NCBI RefSeq assembly: GCF_030929495.1
Contig: NZ_JAVFWN010000012.1
Coordinates: 1-64,000 of the forward strand
Reading direction: 5' to 3'
Length of the DNA stretch: 64,000 nucleotides
Origin: Nocardioides sp. LHD-245
GTDB lineage: Bacteria; Actinomycetota; Actinomycetes; Propionibacteriales; Nocardioidaceae
The notes under the pieces are model-generated. The model did not search any database and had not been told where the DNA came from. It worked only from the letters and a program-made list of their open reading frames with translations. Numbering within the stretch: position 1 is the stretch's first letter; every line of letters begins with the position of its first letter. The translations under genes were made by a program, and so were the position numbers. Shown here one piece after another: positions 41,147 to 49,851 of the stretch.

Positions 41147-41854
41147 ATGAGCACCCGTGAGGACGGCCGCGCCGACGACGAGCTGCGCCCGATCAAGATC
41201 ACCCGCAACTGGCTCGACCACCCGGCCGGTTCGGTCCTGGTCGAGTTCGGCAGGACGCGTGTGCTGTGCGCGGCCTCCGCGTCGGAGGGGGTGCCGCGGT
41301 GGCGCAAGGGCTCCGGCCTCGGCTGGGTGACGGCCGAGTACGCCATGCTCCCCGCCTCCACCAACACCCGCTCGGACCGTGAGTCGGTCAAGGGGCGGAT
41401 CGGCGGCCGCACCCACGAGATCAGCCGCCTGATCGGCCGCTCCCTGCGCGCGATCATCGACGACAAGGCGCTGCGGGAGAACACGATCCAGATCGACTGC
41501 GACGTGCTCCAGGCCGACGGCGGCACCCGGACCGCGGCCATCACCGGCGCGTACGTCGCCCTCGCCGACGCCTGCGCGAAGCTCGGTGTCCCCGGCGCGC
41601 TCACCGGCTCGGTGGCCGCCGTGAGCGTCGGCATCATCGACGGCGTGCCGCGCCTCGACCTGCCCTACGTCGAGGACGTGCGGGCCGAGACCGACATGAA
41701 CGTCGTGATGACCGGCGACGGCAAGTTCGTCGAGGTCCAGGGCACGGCCGAGGGAGCCGCCTTCGACCGCGCCGAGCTCGACGCCCTCCTGGCGCTCGCC
41801 GAGAAGGGGTGCGCCGACCTCACCCGCCTGCAGCAGGAGTCGCTGCGCTCGTGA
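41147..41854 (+). CDS. rph: Ribonuclease PH
   Basis: 235 residues. GSVLVEFGRTRVLCAASASEGVPRWRKGSGLGWVTAEYAMLPASTNTRSDRESVKGRIGGRTHEISRLIGRSLRAIID and QADGGTRTAAITGAYVAL are the RNase PH catalytic and phosphate-binding regions, with the Arg pairs and Asp residues conserved. It trims tRNA 3' ends phosphorolytically. Its stop overlaps the rdgB start (GTGA), the same order as Rv1340-Rv1341. Confidence 0.96.
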   Translation: MSTREDGRADDELRPIKITRNWLDHPAGSVLVEFGRTRVLCAASASEGVPRWRKGSGLGWVTAEYAMLPASTNTRSDRESVKGRIGGRTHEISRLIGRSLRAIIDDKALRENTIQIDCDVLQADGGTRTAAITGAYVALADACAKLGVPGALTGSVAAVSVGIIDGVPRLDLPYVEDVRAETDMNVVMTGDGKFVEVQGTAEGAAFDRAELDALLALAEKGCADLTRLQQESLRS

Positions 41855-42465
41855 AGGTGCTCGTCGCGTCCCGCAACGCCAAGAAGCTCGAGGAGATGCG
41901 CCGGATCCTCGCCGAGCATCTGACCGAGCAGACGGGCGTGGTCGAGGTGGTCGGCCTCGATGACGTCACGCCGTTCGACGAGCCGGTCGAGGACCAGTCC
42001 ACCTTCGAGGGGAACGCCCTGCTCAAGGCCCGTGCCGGCGTCGCCGCCACCGGCCTGCCCACCCTCGCCGACGACTCCGGCCTGTGCGTCGACGCTCTCA
42101 ACGGCATGCCCGGCGTCCTGTCGGCCCGCTGGTCCGGCCCGCCGAAGAGTGACGACCGCAACAACGAGCTGCTCCTCGCCCAGCTGCACGACGTCCCCGA
42201 CGAGCGCCGTACGGCCCACTTCACCTGCGCCGTCGCCGTTGTCCACCCCGACGGCCGCGAGCTGGTCGTCGAGGGCCGGATGGGCGGCCGGGTGATCCGT
42301 GAGGTGCGGGGGAGCGGCGGCTTCGGCTACGACGTCCTCTTCGTCGCCGACGACCACCCCGGCCTCACCACCGCCGAGCTGTCCCGCGAGGACAAGGACG
42401 CCATCTCCCACCGCGGGCGGGCGCTGCGCGAGGTCGCGCCGCTGGTCGCCGACCTGCTGGCCTGA
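41851..42465 (+). CDS. rdgB: XTP/dITP diphosphatase (RdgB/HAM1)
   Basis: 204 residues. VLVASRNAKKLEEM is the N-terminal SxNxxK substrate motif; TLADDSGLCVDALNGMPGVLSARWSGP holds the catalytic Asp; GFGYDVLFV and SHRGRALRE close the active site. It hydrolyses inosine and xanthosine triphosphates to keep them out of DNA. GTG 41851 overlaps the rph stop. It is the last gene of the conserved backbone; a decayed sigma gene begins right behind. Confidence 0.95.
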   Translation: MKVLVASRNAKKLEEMRRILAEHLTEQTGVVEVVGLDDVTPFDEPVEDQSTFEGNALLKARAGVAATGLPTLADDSGLCVDALNGMPGVLSARWSGPPKSDDRNNELLLAQLHDVPDERRTAHFTCAVAVVHPDGRELVVEGRMGGRVIREVRGSGGFGYDVLFVADDHPGLTTAELSREDKDAISHRGRALREVAPLVADLLA

Positions 42466-42482
42466 CCAGGGGTGCTCCAGCC

Positions 42483-42749
42483 GACCTAACGCGGGAACCC
42501 GCGGAGAGCGTCGACGAACGTGCGGCGCAGGACCTGGACAGCGTTCTGCTCCAGGATGCGCTGTGGCGACAGGTTCGGCAGTTGCCGACCCGCCAGCGAG
42601 CGGTATTGGCGCTGCGCTACTTCGAGGAGCTGGCCGACGACATCGCGGACATCCTCGGCATCCGAGCGGTCACGGTGCGGGCCACGGCCTCACGCGCGCT
42701 CGCAGCATTGCGACGCAGTCACGAATCGAGCAAGGAGACGGCCGAATGA
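42483..42749 (+). pseudogene. Remnant of a SigE-type sigma factor (region 4 only)
   Basis: An open frame with no good start codon encodes about 88 residues: VDERAAQDLDSVLLQDALWRQVRQLPTRQRAVLALRYFEELADDIADILGIRAVTVRATASRALAALRRS. This is sigma region 4 in the SigE family (compare LRYYADLTEREIADVLRIPPGTVKS in the gene at 35039). Region 2 and the -10-binding part are missing, and the frame simply runs on from the rdgB DNA. The 3' end overlaps the membrane gene at 42746, its former partner. A non-functional relic is most likely. Confidence 0.8.
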
Positions 42750-43330
42750 TCCCGACAGACGACCTCGAAGGCGGACTGCGAGGGATGTACCAGAACGTGG
42801 GCCAGGCGACGCCTCCGTACCGCGGCGGCCCGCCCGTCGAGGGACGCGGTGAGCCAGAGCCCGGCGATCGTCGACGCCGGGGCCGCAGGATTGCGGTCGC
42901 CGCAGCCGCCTCGGTTGCGCTGCTGTGCGCCACGATCGCTCTCTTCGCGAGCATCGCCCCGAGCAACTCTCCCTCAGCCAACGAACCCGACGCGGCGGCT
43001 CTCGCCGCTCCAACGGTAGGTCTGCTGGTGGCTCCGCCGTCGGAGGGCACCCTCCAAGCCCTGGTCGAAGGGCGCCTCGATGTGAACGCGAACGGCTGCG
43101 TCACGGTCGACGGGCGGTTGCTGCTCGCTTCTCACGGGGCGCGTCTTGCTCCCGACGGCGCGGGCGTCGAGTTCCCCAATGCCGGGACCGTCGACTTCGG
43201 CAGCGTCGTTCGCGGCTCGGGCGGGTACGTCACTGTGTCGGCGGCAGACGTCGCAACCATCAGCGATCCCTTCGGCTGCCTGAAGACCCTCAGCGGTCCG
43301 CTTGAGGTGACGGCCTTGGACCCGGAGTAG
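42746..43330 (+). CDS. Membrane protein, orphaned partner of a lost sigma factor
   Basis: 194 residues. N-terminal MIPTDDLEGGLRGMYQNVGQATPPYRGG, an Arg-rich stretch, then one membrane segment (IAVAAAASVALLCATIALFASI, about 52-73) and an outside domain with two cysteines (NGCVTVDG, FGCLKTL). The start overlaps the end of the sigma remnant (ATGA), as in intact sigma-partner pairs at 1263 and 35039. With the sigma gene broken, it may itself be decaying. No family recognised. Confidence 0.6.
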   Translation: MIPTDDLEGGLRGMYQNVGQATPPYRGGPPVEGRGEPEPGDRRRRGRRIAVAAAASVALLCATIALFASIAPSNSPSANEPDAAALAAPTVGLLVAPPSEGTLQALVEGRLDVNANGCVTVDGRLLLASHGARLAPDGAGVEFPNAGTVDFGSVVRGSGGYVTVSAADVATISDPFGCLKTLSGPLEVTALDPE

Positions 43331-43501
43331 CCGGGTTTCTGCCGGCGGGAACCGCACCGCCAGAGAGTGCAATGCGGCGTGGTCCGCCCGTGCAAGAGAT
43401 CCGCTGTCGTGGGACCGACAAGATCCGACCCTGGCCGACCGACATCTCGCGGCCAGTCGACCCACCACCAGGGACGTGGCCCACCCTCCGAGTTGACTCG
43501 T

Positions 43502-43586
43502 TGGTGCCGAAGGCGGGACTCGAACCCGCACACCCGAAGGCACGGCATCCTAAGTGCCGCGTGTCTGCCAGTTCCACCACTCCGGC
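43502..43586 (-). tRNA. tRNA-Leu (UAG anticodon)
   Basis: A complete class II tRNA on the minus strand: acceptor GCCGGAG pairing with CTTCGGC, long variable arm TGCCTTCGGGTGT, T loop GTTCGAGTC, anticodon loop CTTAGGA with anticodon TAG (reads CUA). Discriminator A and CCA are encoded (TGG at 43502-43504 on the plus strand). It lies between the two decayed genes. Confidence 0.95.
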
Positions 43587-43602
43587 GTGAGCGGGCACGA
43601 GT

Positions 43603-44108
43603 CTAGAGCGCCGGAGCGCGGCCCTGATCACGGCGGTCGATCGTGAACCGCCCCTTGCCCCGACCTGCGAAGTTGGGTGTCTGCCGATGGCAGTTGGGGC
43701 AGAGGAAGCGGACGTGGCCGGGCAGGTTGTTGAGGAAGTCTCCATCGATGTGGTCCACGTCAAGGGTGAGTGGCTCACCGCGCCAGTGCCGTCGTTGCCG
43801 CAAGCGGCGCACCGGTACGCGCGGCCGGTCTCAAGCAGCGCACGCTTCAGGAGCATCGGCTTCTCTCGTCGGTAGTCGGGAGGCTGACGGACGAGGATCT
43901 GACCCGGGCTCCGGCGCCGTGGTGCACGACGAGTCGCGTAGGGGCGGAAGTGGGACGTGTCGATCTCGAGCCGTTTGATCGTTCGGCTGAGATGTGTGTG
44001 GCTGCCGCCGTCCTGCCTCAGCCCGAGGTTCCGCAACACATCTGCGATCGACGTCGATCCGGCGACGATCGGCTCGAGGAGCTCTTTGGTGTACGTGCGT
44101 CGCGTCAT
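43603..44108 (-). pseudogene. HNH endonuclease, frameshifted
   Basis: The first part (44108 to about 43788) reads MTRRTYTKELLEPIVAG, RNLGLRQDGGSHTHLSRTIKRLEI and YRCAACGNDG; the rest (43603 to about 43790), in another frame, reads WRGEPLTLDVDHIDGDFLNNLPGHVRFLCPNCHRQTPNF. Joined they give a full HNH nuclease of about 168 residues with the CxxC...DHIDGD...CPNCH zinc and catalytic motifs. One base seems lost near 43787-43790, where GGC-ACT-GGC should read as Gly-x-Trp. Either a real mutation or a sequencing error. Standalone HNH proteins of this type are often mobile. Confidence 0.82.
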
Positions 44109-44189
44109 GAGATCGATGCTGCTCCCGAGGTCCGACGCAACGTCGTGCACGCCATTGCTGTGGCTGGTCGGCAGCGGAAGGATGTGGCC

Positions 44190-45416
44190 ATGCCTGCCAC
44201 CCTCGACGAGCTGGTCGCCATCTACGAGGACCTGCACCGTCACCCCGAGCTCGGCCGCCAGGAGCACCGCACCGCCGGCGTCGTGGCTGAGCACCTGCGC
44301 AGCCTCGGGTACGACGTGGCGCAGGGCGTGGGCGGCACGGGGGTCGTCGGGACGCTCACCCGCCGGGAGGGGCCCACGGTGCTGCTGCGGGCCGACATGG
44401 ACGCCTTGCCGGTGCAGGAGGCTACCGGACTGCCGTATGCCAGCGAGGCCACGGCGATCGGTGCCGACGGCACCGAGTCGCCGGTGATGCACGCCTGCGG
44501 CCACGACGTGCACACGACCTGCCTGCTCGGTGCCGCGGCGAGGCTCGCCGCGGACCCCCGCTGGCAGGGCCGGCTGCTGCTGGTTTTCCAGCCCGACGAG
44601 GAGGGCGGCGGCGGGGCGCAGGCGATGGTCGACGACGGCCTCTTCGTGCGGTTCGGTACGCCGGACGTGGTGCTCGGCCAGCACGTGGCGCCGGTGCCGG
44701 TCGGGGTGCTCGGCGTTCGTTCCGGCCCGGCGTTCGCGGCGTCCGACGCACTGCGGATCACCCTCCACGGCACGGGTGGCCACGGGTCGCGACCCGAGAC
44801 GACCGTCGACCCGGTGGTGCTGGGCGCGTCGGTGGTGCAGCGGCTGCAGACCGTCGTCTCGCGGGAGGTGGCGGCCACCGAGACCGTCGTACTCACCGTC
44901 GGCTCCTTCCACGCGGGCACGGTCGCCAACGTCATCCCCGACCGGGCCGTGCTCGGCCTGAGCATCCGGACCACGGACGCCGACGTGCGCACGCGGGTGC
45001 TCGCCGCCGTCGAGCGGATCGTAAGGGGCGAGGCCGCCGCGGCCGGCGCGCCGCGGGAGCCGGAGATCGAGACCCTCAACACCTTCCCGGCGGTGGTCAA
45101 CGACGCCGCCGCCTGCGACCGCGTCCGCGAGGCCTTCGCGGCGGAGGGGCGCTGGGTCGTCGTCGATCCCGGCCCGGTCACCGGCAGCGAGGACGTCGGC
45201 ATCCTGGCCGACGCGGCGGGTGCCCCCTGCGCGTACTGGCTCCTCGGCGGCGCCGACCCGGCGCTCTTCGCGAGCGCCACCTCGGTCGACGAGATCCGCC
45301 GCGTGGTCGACGGACTGCCGTCGAACCACTCGCCGCGCTACGCCCCGCTCGCGGGCCCGACGCTCGAGTCCGGCGTGGCCGCGCTGGTCGCCGCGGCCCG
45401 CTCCTGGCTGGCCTGA
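44190..45416 (+). CDS. M20 family amidohydrolase (hippurate-hydrolase type)
   Basis: 408 residues. YEDLHRHPELGRQEHRTAGVVAEHL and LLRADMDALPV begin the M20D fold; MHACGHDVHTTCLLGAA supplies His and Asp metal ligands, VFQPDEEGGGGAQAMVDDG the catalytic Glu pair, and GHGSRPETTVDPV the lid-domain dimer contact. It cleaves N-acyl amino acids or related amides in the cytosol. ATG 44190 has GGAAGGA 7 bases upstream. The exact substrate is not readable. Confidence 0.92.
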   Translation: MPATLDELVAIYEDLHRHPELGRQEHRTAGVVAEHLRSLGYDVAQGVGGTGVVGTLTRREGPTVLLRADMDALPVQEATGLPYASEATAIGADGTESPVMHACGHDVHTTCLLGAAARLAADPRWQGRLLLVFQPDEEGGGGAQAMVDDGLFVRFGTPDVVLGQHVAPVPVGVLGVRSGPAFAASDALRITLHGTGGHGSRPETTVDPVVLGASVVQRLQTVVSREVAATETVVLTVGSFHAGTVANVIPDRAVLGLSIRTTDADVRTRVLAAVERIVRGEAAAAGAPREPEIETLNTFPAVVNDAAACDRVREAFAAEGRWVVVDPGPVTGSEDVGILADAAGAPCAYWLLGGADPALFASATSVDEIRRVVDGLPSNHSPRYAPLAGPTLESGVAALVAAARSWLA

Positions 45417-45480
45417 GCGGACCGCTGGACCGCGCCGATGGTGGTCAGCAGCAGCACGCCCGCCGACCCCTCAGCTCAGC

Positions 45481-46746
45481 TCACTCGGTCCACTGCCAGG
45501 CGCCGAGGATCTCGGTGAACCTGTCGAGCACGTCGTCATCGCCGTCCTTGAGCGAGACGGTGATCGAGTACGCCGTGTCGCCGGAGATCACCAGGTAGGA
45601 CCGTTGGGCGACGTCGACGTCGTTGTCGTTGGTGCGGCTGATGTCGACGCCGAGCGCGGTCTGCCCGTCGATGGTGGTGTCGTCGATGTCGGTCGTGAAC
45701 GCCGTGTCGTCGCCGGCGGTCAGCGCACTCCGCCAGTCGTCCGCGATGTCTGCCGGGTCGGAGCTGCCGTACGCCGACTGGATCTCGACGATCACGTTGG
45801 CCCGCGCGGCCTTGAAGGTCGCGCCCCAGAGGAAGACCCGGTCGAGGGTGGTCGCGTCGGGGCTCTGTGCGGTGAACTCGTCGGTGCCGTCGACCCAGCC
45901 CTTCGGCAGGTGCGCCTCGTAGCCGGTGCCGGTCACGCTCGGCCCGCCGAGGTCGGACGGGCCGCTCTCGTCGTCGGTGGGCTCGTCGGTGGGCTCGTCG
46001 GTGGAGTCGGTCGGGTCCGTGGAATCGGTCGGGTCGGTCGTCTGCGTCGCCGGGTCGTCGGCCGACTTGTCGTCGTCGCGACCGGTGATCGCGATGATGC
46101 CGATGATGGCGGCGACGACGATCACGAGGGCCACGGCGATGGCGGCGACGACGAGGCCGGTGTTGGACCTCTTCGGCGGCGTCGGCTGCGACCACGCCCC
46201 GGGCGGAGGGGGCGGCGGCGTCGGAGCACCCGGCGTGGCGTACGGCGGCGCGGGTCGCTGCGCCATGACCGGCTGCTGCGGGGACGTGACCGGCGAGGTC
46301 ATCGGTGAGGTCATCGGGGGCGATGCCGGGGACGTGAGCGGCGGCTGGGTCGGCGCGGTGCCCCCGGGGCCGTGTCCCGGAGGAGCGGACGTGCCCGCGT
46401 CGGGATCCAGGCCGGCGACGAGGGACTCGGGCACCCGGCCCAGGGCGAAGCCGAGCACCGCCACCGCCCACTGGCAGCCGCGGACGTCGGCGCTGCCGCG
46501 GTCGCGGGCCAGGCGCTGGCCCGCGGACTCGACCGCGTCGGCGGCGTTGGCTCCGCTGTCGAGCATCGAGACGAGGGCGTCGAGGGCACCCAGCCGCACC
46601 GCGTCGGTGAGCAGGTTGATCGTGCCGCCGGAGGCCTGGCCCTCGTCGAGGTAGTCGTCGAGGGAGCCGCGGAAGGCGGCGGCGTCGCGGAACAGCGCCG
46701 AGCCGTGGTCGCGGGCGAGCTCGGCGAGGGACTGGTGCAGCTTCAT
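45481..46746 (-). CDS. Hypothetical Pro-rich, single-pass membrane protein
   Basis: 421 residues in four parts: a helical cytoplasmic domain (1-115; RDHGSALFRDAAAFRGSLDDYLDEGQASGG and WAVAVLGFALGRVP), a Pro/Thr-rich linker with repeated MTSP and PPPPPPG, one membrane segment near 195-220, then an acidic repeat (DPTDSTDPTDSTDEPTDEP) and an external beta-rich domain. Nothing identifies its function. The N-terminal part resembles effector-associated or kinase-linked domains; that is weak. It is 21 bases downstream of bcp and may be co-transcribed. Confidence 0.7.
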   Translation of the reverse strand: MKLHQSLAELARDHGSALFRDAAAFRGSLDDYLDEGQASGGTINLLTDAVRLGALDALVSMLDSGANAADAVESAGQRLARDRGSADVRGCQWAVAVLGFALGRVPESLVAGLDPDAGTSAPPGHGPGGTAPTQPPLTSPASPPMTSPMTSPVTSPQQPVMAQRPAPPYATPGAPTPPPPPPGAWSQPTPPKRSNTGLVVAAIAVALVIVVAAIIGIIAITGRDDDKSADDPATQTTDPTDSTDPTDSTDEPTDEPTDDESGPSDLGGPSVTGTGYEAHLPKGWVDGTDEFTAQSPDATTLDRVFLWGATFKAARANVIVEIQSAYGSSDPADIADDWRSALTAGDDTAFTTDIDDTTIDGQTALGVDISRTNDNDVDVAQRSYLVISGDTAYSITVSLKDGDDDVLDRFTEILGAWQWTE

Positions 46747-46767
46747 CGGGTGTCCTTCAGATCCGGT

Positions 46768-47262
46768 TCAGGCAGGCGGGACGGGCAGGCCGAGGTCCTT
46801 GCGGAGCTTGGCCACGTGTCCGGTCGCCTTGACGTTGTACTGCGCGAGCTCGACGGCGCCGTCGGTGTCGACGACGAAGGTCGAGCGGATGACGCCCTCG
46901 ACGACCTTGCCGTAGAGCTTCTTCTCGCCGTAGGCGCCATAGGCCCGGTGGACGGCGAGGTCGGGGTCGGAGAGCAGGGTGATCGTGAGGCCGTCGCGCT
47001 CACGGAACTTGGCGAGCTTCGTCGTCGTGTCCTTCGAGATGCCGACGACGGTGTAGCCCGCCGCCTGCAGCGCGTCGAGGGAGTCGGTGAAGTCGCATGC
47101 CTGCTTGGTGCAGCCCGGCGTCATCGCCGCCGGATAGAAGTAGACGATCACCTTCCGGCCCTGCTTCAGGAGGTCGTAGAGGTCGACCTCGCCGTCCTGG
47201 TCGGACGCGAGGGAGAAGTCCGGCGCACGGTCGCCGGCGGACAGCCTGGCCTGGTCGCTCAT
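46768..47262 (-). CDS. bcp: Bcp-type thiol peroxidase (peroxiredoxin)
   Basis: 164 residues. DRAPDFSLASDQDGEVDLYDLLKQGRKVIVYFYPAAMTPGCTKQACDFTDS carries peroxidatic Cys51 and resolving Cys56 five residues later, the BCP/PrxQ pattern; the Thr of PAAMTPGC and the distant Arg in GVIRSTFVVD complete the site. It reduces peroxides at the cost of thioredoxin. It is divergent from cbiM; the 139-base gap holds a Nur-like box. Confidence 0.95.
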   Translation of the reverse strand: MSDQARLSAGDRAPDFSLASDQDGEVDLYDLLKQGRKVIVYFYPAAMTPGCTKQACDFTDSLDALQAAGYTVVGISKDTTTKLAKFRERDGLTITLLSDPDLAVHRAYGAYGEKKLYGKVVEGVIRSTFVVDTDGAVELAQYNVKATGHVAKLRKDLGLPVPPA

Positions 47263-47294
47263 GGGATGCGTACTCTCCTGGTGGGCAGATGCTG

Positions 47295-47311
47295 TTGCAA
47301 CAGCGATGCAA
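47295..47311. promoter_or_regulatory. Nur-like nickel-responsive box
   Basis: TTGCAA-N5-ATGCAA matches the actinobacterial Nur consensus tTGCaa-N5-ttGCAA at 11 of 12 half-site bases. The left part is also in a perfect 14-bp palindrome (47291-47304). It lies between bcp and cbiM, 91 bases before the cbiM start, fitting nickel-dependent repression of the transporter by a Fur-family Nur protein. Confidence 0.6.
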
Positions 47312-47401
47312 TAAAGTGGCCGAAGAATGAGTCAGTGCTCGTGACCATCTAACTACCCCGGTGGCCGACGACCGAACACCGGATGGAGTACAGGAGCAAC
47401 C

Positions 47402-48088
47402 ATGCACGTCCCGGACGGCTTCCTCGACGCCCCGACCTCGGTCGCGACGGGCGTCGTCGCCGCCGCCGGCGTGGGCATCGCGCTGCGCAGGGCGCGCGCC
47501 GAGCTCGACGACCGCACCGCCCCGATGGCGGGCCTCGTGGCCGCCTTCGTCTTCGCGGGGCAGATGATCAACTTCCCCGTGGGCGCCGGCACCAGCGGTC
47601 ACCTCCTCGGCGGCGCGCTGGCGGCCGTCCTGGTCGGACCGTGGACCGGGGCGCTGTGCATCAGCGTCGTCCTCCTGGTCCAGGGCCTCTTCATGGCCGA
47701 CGGCGGCCTGACGGCTCTCGGCACCAACATCACCCTGATGGGCCTGGTCGGCGTCTTCGTCGGGTACGCCGGGTTCCGGCTCGTGCTCGCCGTGCTGCCG
47801 CGCAAGCTCGGCTCGGTGCCGGTGGCCGCCGCGCTCGGCGCCCTCGTGTCGGTCCCCGCTGCGGCCACCGTCTTCACCCTGCTGTTCGCGATCGGCGGCA
47901 CCGCCGACGTGTCCGTCGGCAAGGTGCTGGCCGCCATGGTCGGCTGGCACGTCGTCATCGGCATCGGGGAGGCGGTCGTGACCGGGCTCGTGGTCAGCGC
48001 CGTCATCGCGTCGCGGCCGGACCTGGTCCACGGCGCTCGGGGCCTGGTCCGCCGCACCTCCCTGCGCACCGGGGAGGTCACGGCATGA
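47402..48088 (+). CDS. cbiM: ECF transporter S component CbiM (nickel/cobalt)
   Basis: 228 residues starting MHVPDGFLD, the free N-terminus with metal-binding His2 that defines CbiM/NikM; the Met-His-x-Pro-Asp-Gly must stay unprocessed to wrap the metal. Seven membrane helices follow, with FAGQMINFPVGAGTSGHLLGGALAAVLVGPWTGALCISVVLLVQGLFMADGGLTALGTNITLMG carrying further conserved ligands. It binds Ni2+ or Co2+ in the membrane. First gene of cbiMNQO; the Nur-like box favours nickel. Confidence 0.94.
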   Translation: MHVPDGFLDAPTSVATGVVAAAGVGIALRRARAELDDRTAPMAGLVAAFVFAGQMINFPVGAGTSGHLLGGALAAVLVGPWTGALCISVVLLVQGLFMADGGLTALGTNITLMGLVGVFVGYAGFRLVLAVLPRKLGSVPVAAALGALVSVPAAATVFTLLFAIGGTADVSVGKVLAAMVGWHVVIGIGEAVVTGLVVSAVIASRPDLVHGARGLVRRTSLRTGEVTA

Positions 48089-48384
48089 GGAACCGCCGCT
48101 TCCTGCTCGCCGGGCTGCTCGTCGCCCTCCTCGTCGCCGGCGTCGGCAGCTACTACGCCAGCAGCCACCCCGACGGCCTCGAGTACGTCGCGGGGAAGAC
48201 CGGCTTCAGCGACTCCGCGAAGGACCCGGTCGACACCGGCAGCCCGTTCGCCGACTACGGGACCAAGGGCGTCGACGACGAGCGGCTCAGCGGCGGCATC
48301 GCCGGGGTGGCCGGGGTCGGCCTGACACTCCTCATCGGCGGCGGCCTGTTCTGGGTGCTGCGCCGCCGCGGCCAGCAGGAGTGA
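48085..48384 (+). CDS. cbiN: CbiN-like PDGLE protein
   Basis: 99 residues: two membrane helices (FLLAGLLVALLVAGVGSYYA; GIAGVAGVGLTLLIGGGLFWVL) joined by an outside loop with SSHPDGLEYVAGKTGF and TGSPFADYGTKG, the PDGLE signature. This small auxiliary subunit helps CbiM load metal. ATG overlaps the cbiM stop (48085-48088). PDGLE proteins occur with both nickel and cobalt systems. Confidence 0.88.
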   Translation: MRNRRFLLAGLLVALLVAGVGSYYASSHPDGLEYVAGKTGFSDSAKDPVDTGSPFADYGTKGVDDERLSGGIAGVAGVGLTLLIGGGLFWVLRRRGQQE

Positions 48385-48394
48385 CGGGACCGGC

Positions 48395-49080
48395 ATGGGC
48401 GCGGGGCACGGGCATCGACTGCACTTCCACGGGCACTCCGTGGTGCACCGGGCACCGGCACACCTGAAGATCCTGCTGCTGCTCGGCTTCGTCCTGACGA
48501 TCGTCGCCACGCCCCGGGAGTGGTACCCCATCTTCGGCGGCTATCTCGCCCTGCTGCTCGGCGTGGTGCTCCTCGCCCGGGTCCCCCTGACCTACCTGCT
48601 GCCGCGGATGGTCGTGGAGGTGCCCTTCCTGCTGTTCGCCGCGCTGATGCCGTTCGTCGCCGAGGGCCCGCGCGTCGCCGTACCTCTCGGCGGGTGGGAG
48701 CTCTCGCTGTCCGAGTCCGGCCTGATGGCCGCCTGGGGCCTGGCCGTCAAGGGCACGCTGGGTGTGCTGGCGTCGTTGACGCTCGCCGCGACCACCGAGC
48801 CGACCGACGTGCTCCGCGGGCTGCAGCGGCTGCGGATGCCCGACCTGCTCGTGCAGATCATGAGCTTCATGATCCGCTACCTCGACGTCGTCACCAGTGA
48901 CCTCGGGCGGATGCTCACCGCCATGCGCTCGCGCGGCGTCGACCCCCGGTCGCCCCGGCACTGGCCGGCGCTGGCGCGTACCCTCGGGGCGCTGTTCGTG
49001 CGGTCCTACGAGAGGGGGGAGCGGGTGCACCTCGCCATGCTGTCCCGCGGCTACGACGGCCGGTTGCCCGGAGACGCACG

Positions 49081-49084
<4 letters not shown>
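48395..49084 (+). CDS. cbiQ: ECF transporter T component CbiQ
   Basis: 229 residues with five to six membrane helices. The two coupling motifs of T components are present: AMRSRGVDPRSPRHW and AMLSRGYDGR, each Ala-x-x-x-Arg-Gly, which dock on the ATPase. Unusual is a His-rich N-terminus (MGAGHGHRLHFHGHSVVHRA, seven His in 20 residues), likely to bind the metal. It is coupled to cbiO by a 4-base overlap and 10 bases after cbiN. Confidence 0.93.

Positions 49085-49847
<763 letters not shown>

Positions 49848-49851
<4 letters not shown>

Noticed and set aside
42299..43330. One 343-residue protein covering the rdgB end and the membrane gene
   Set aside because: The first 149 codons overlap rdgB and the sigma remnant in a composition typical of out-of-frame GC-rich DNA; the real start at 42746 overlaps the sigma remnant stop.
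43783..43790. Programmed ribosomal frameshift in the HNH gene
   Set aside because: No slippery heptamer or downstream pseudoknot-like stem is evident at the joint; a lost base or sequencing error is simpler.
43290..45329. Long leftward reading frame opposite the M20 amidohydrolase
   Set aside because: Only the part below 44108 codes for the HNH protein; the rest is the antisense of a well-supported M20 gene.
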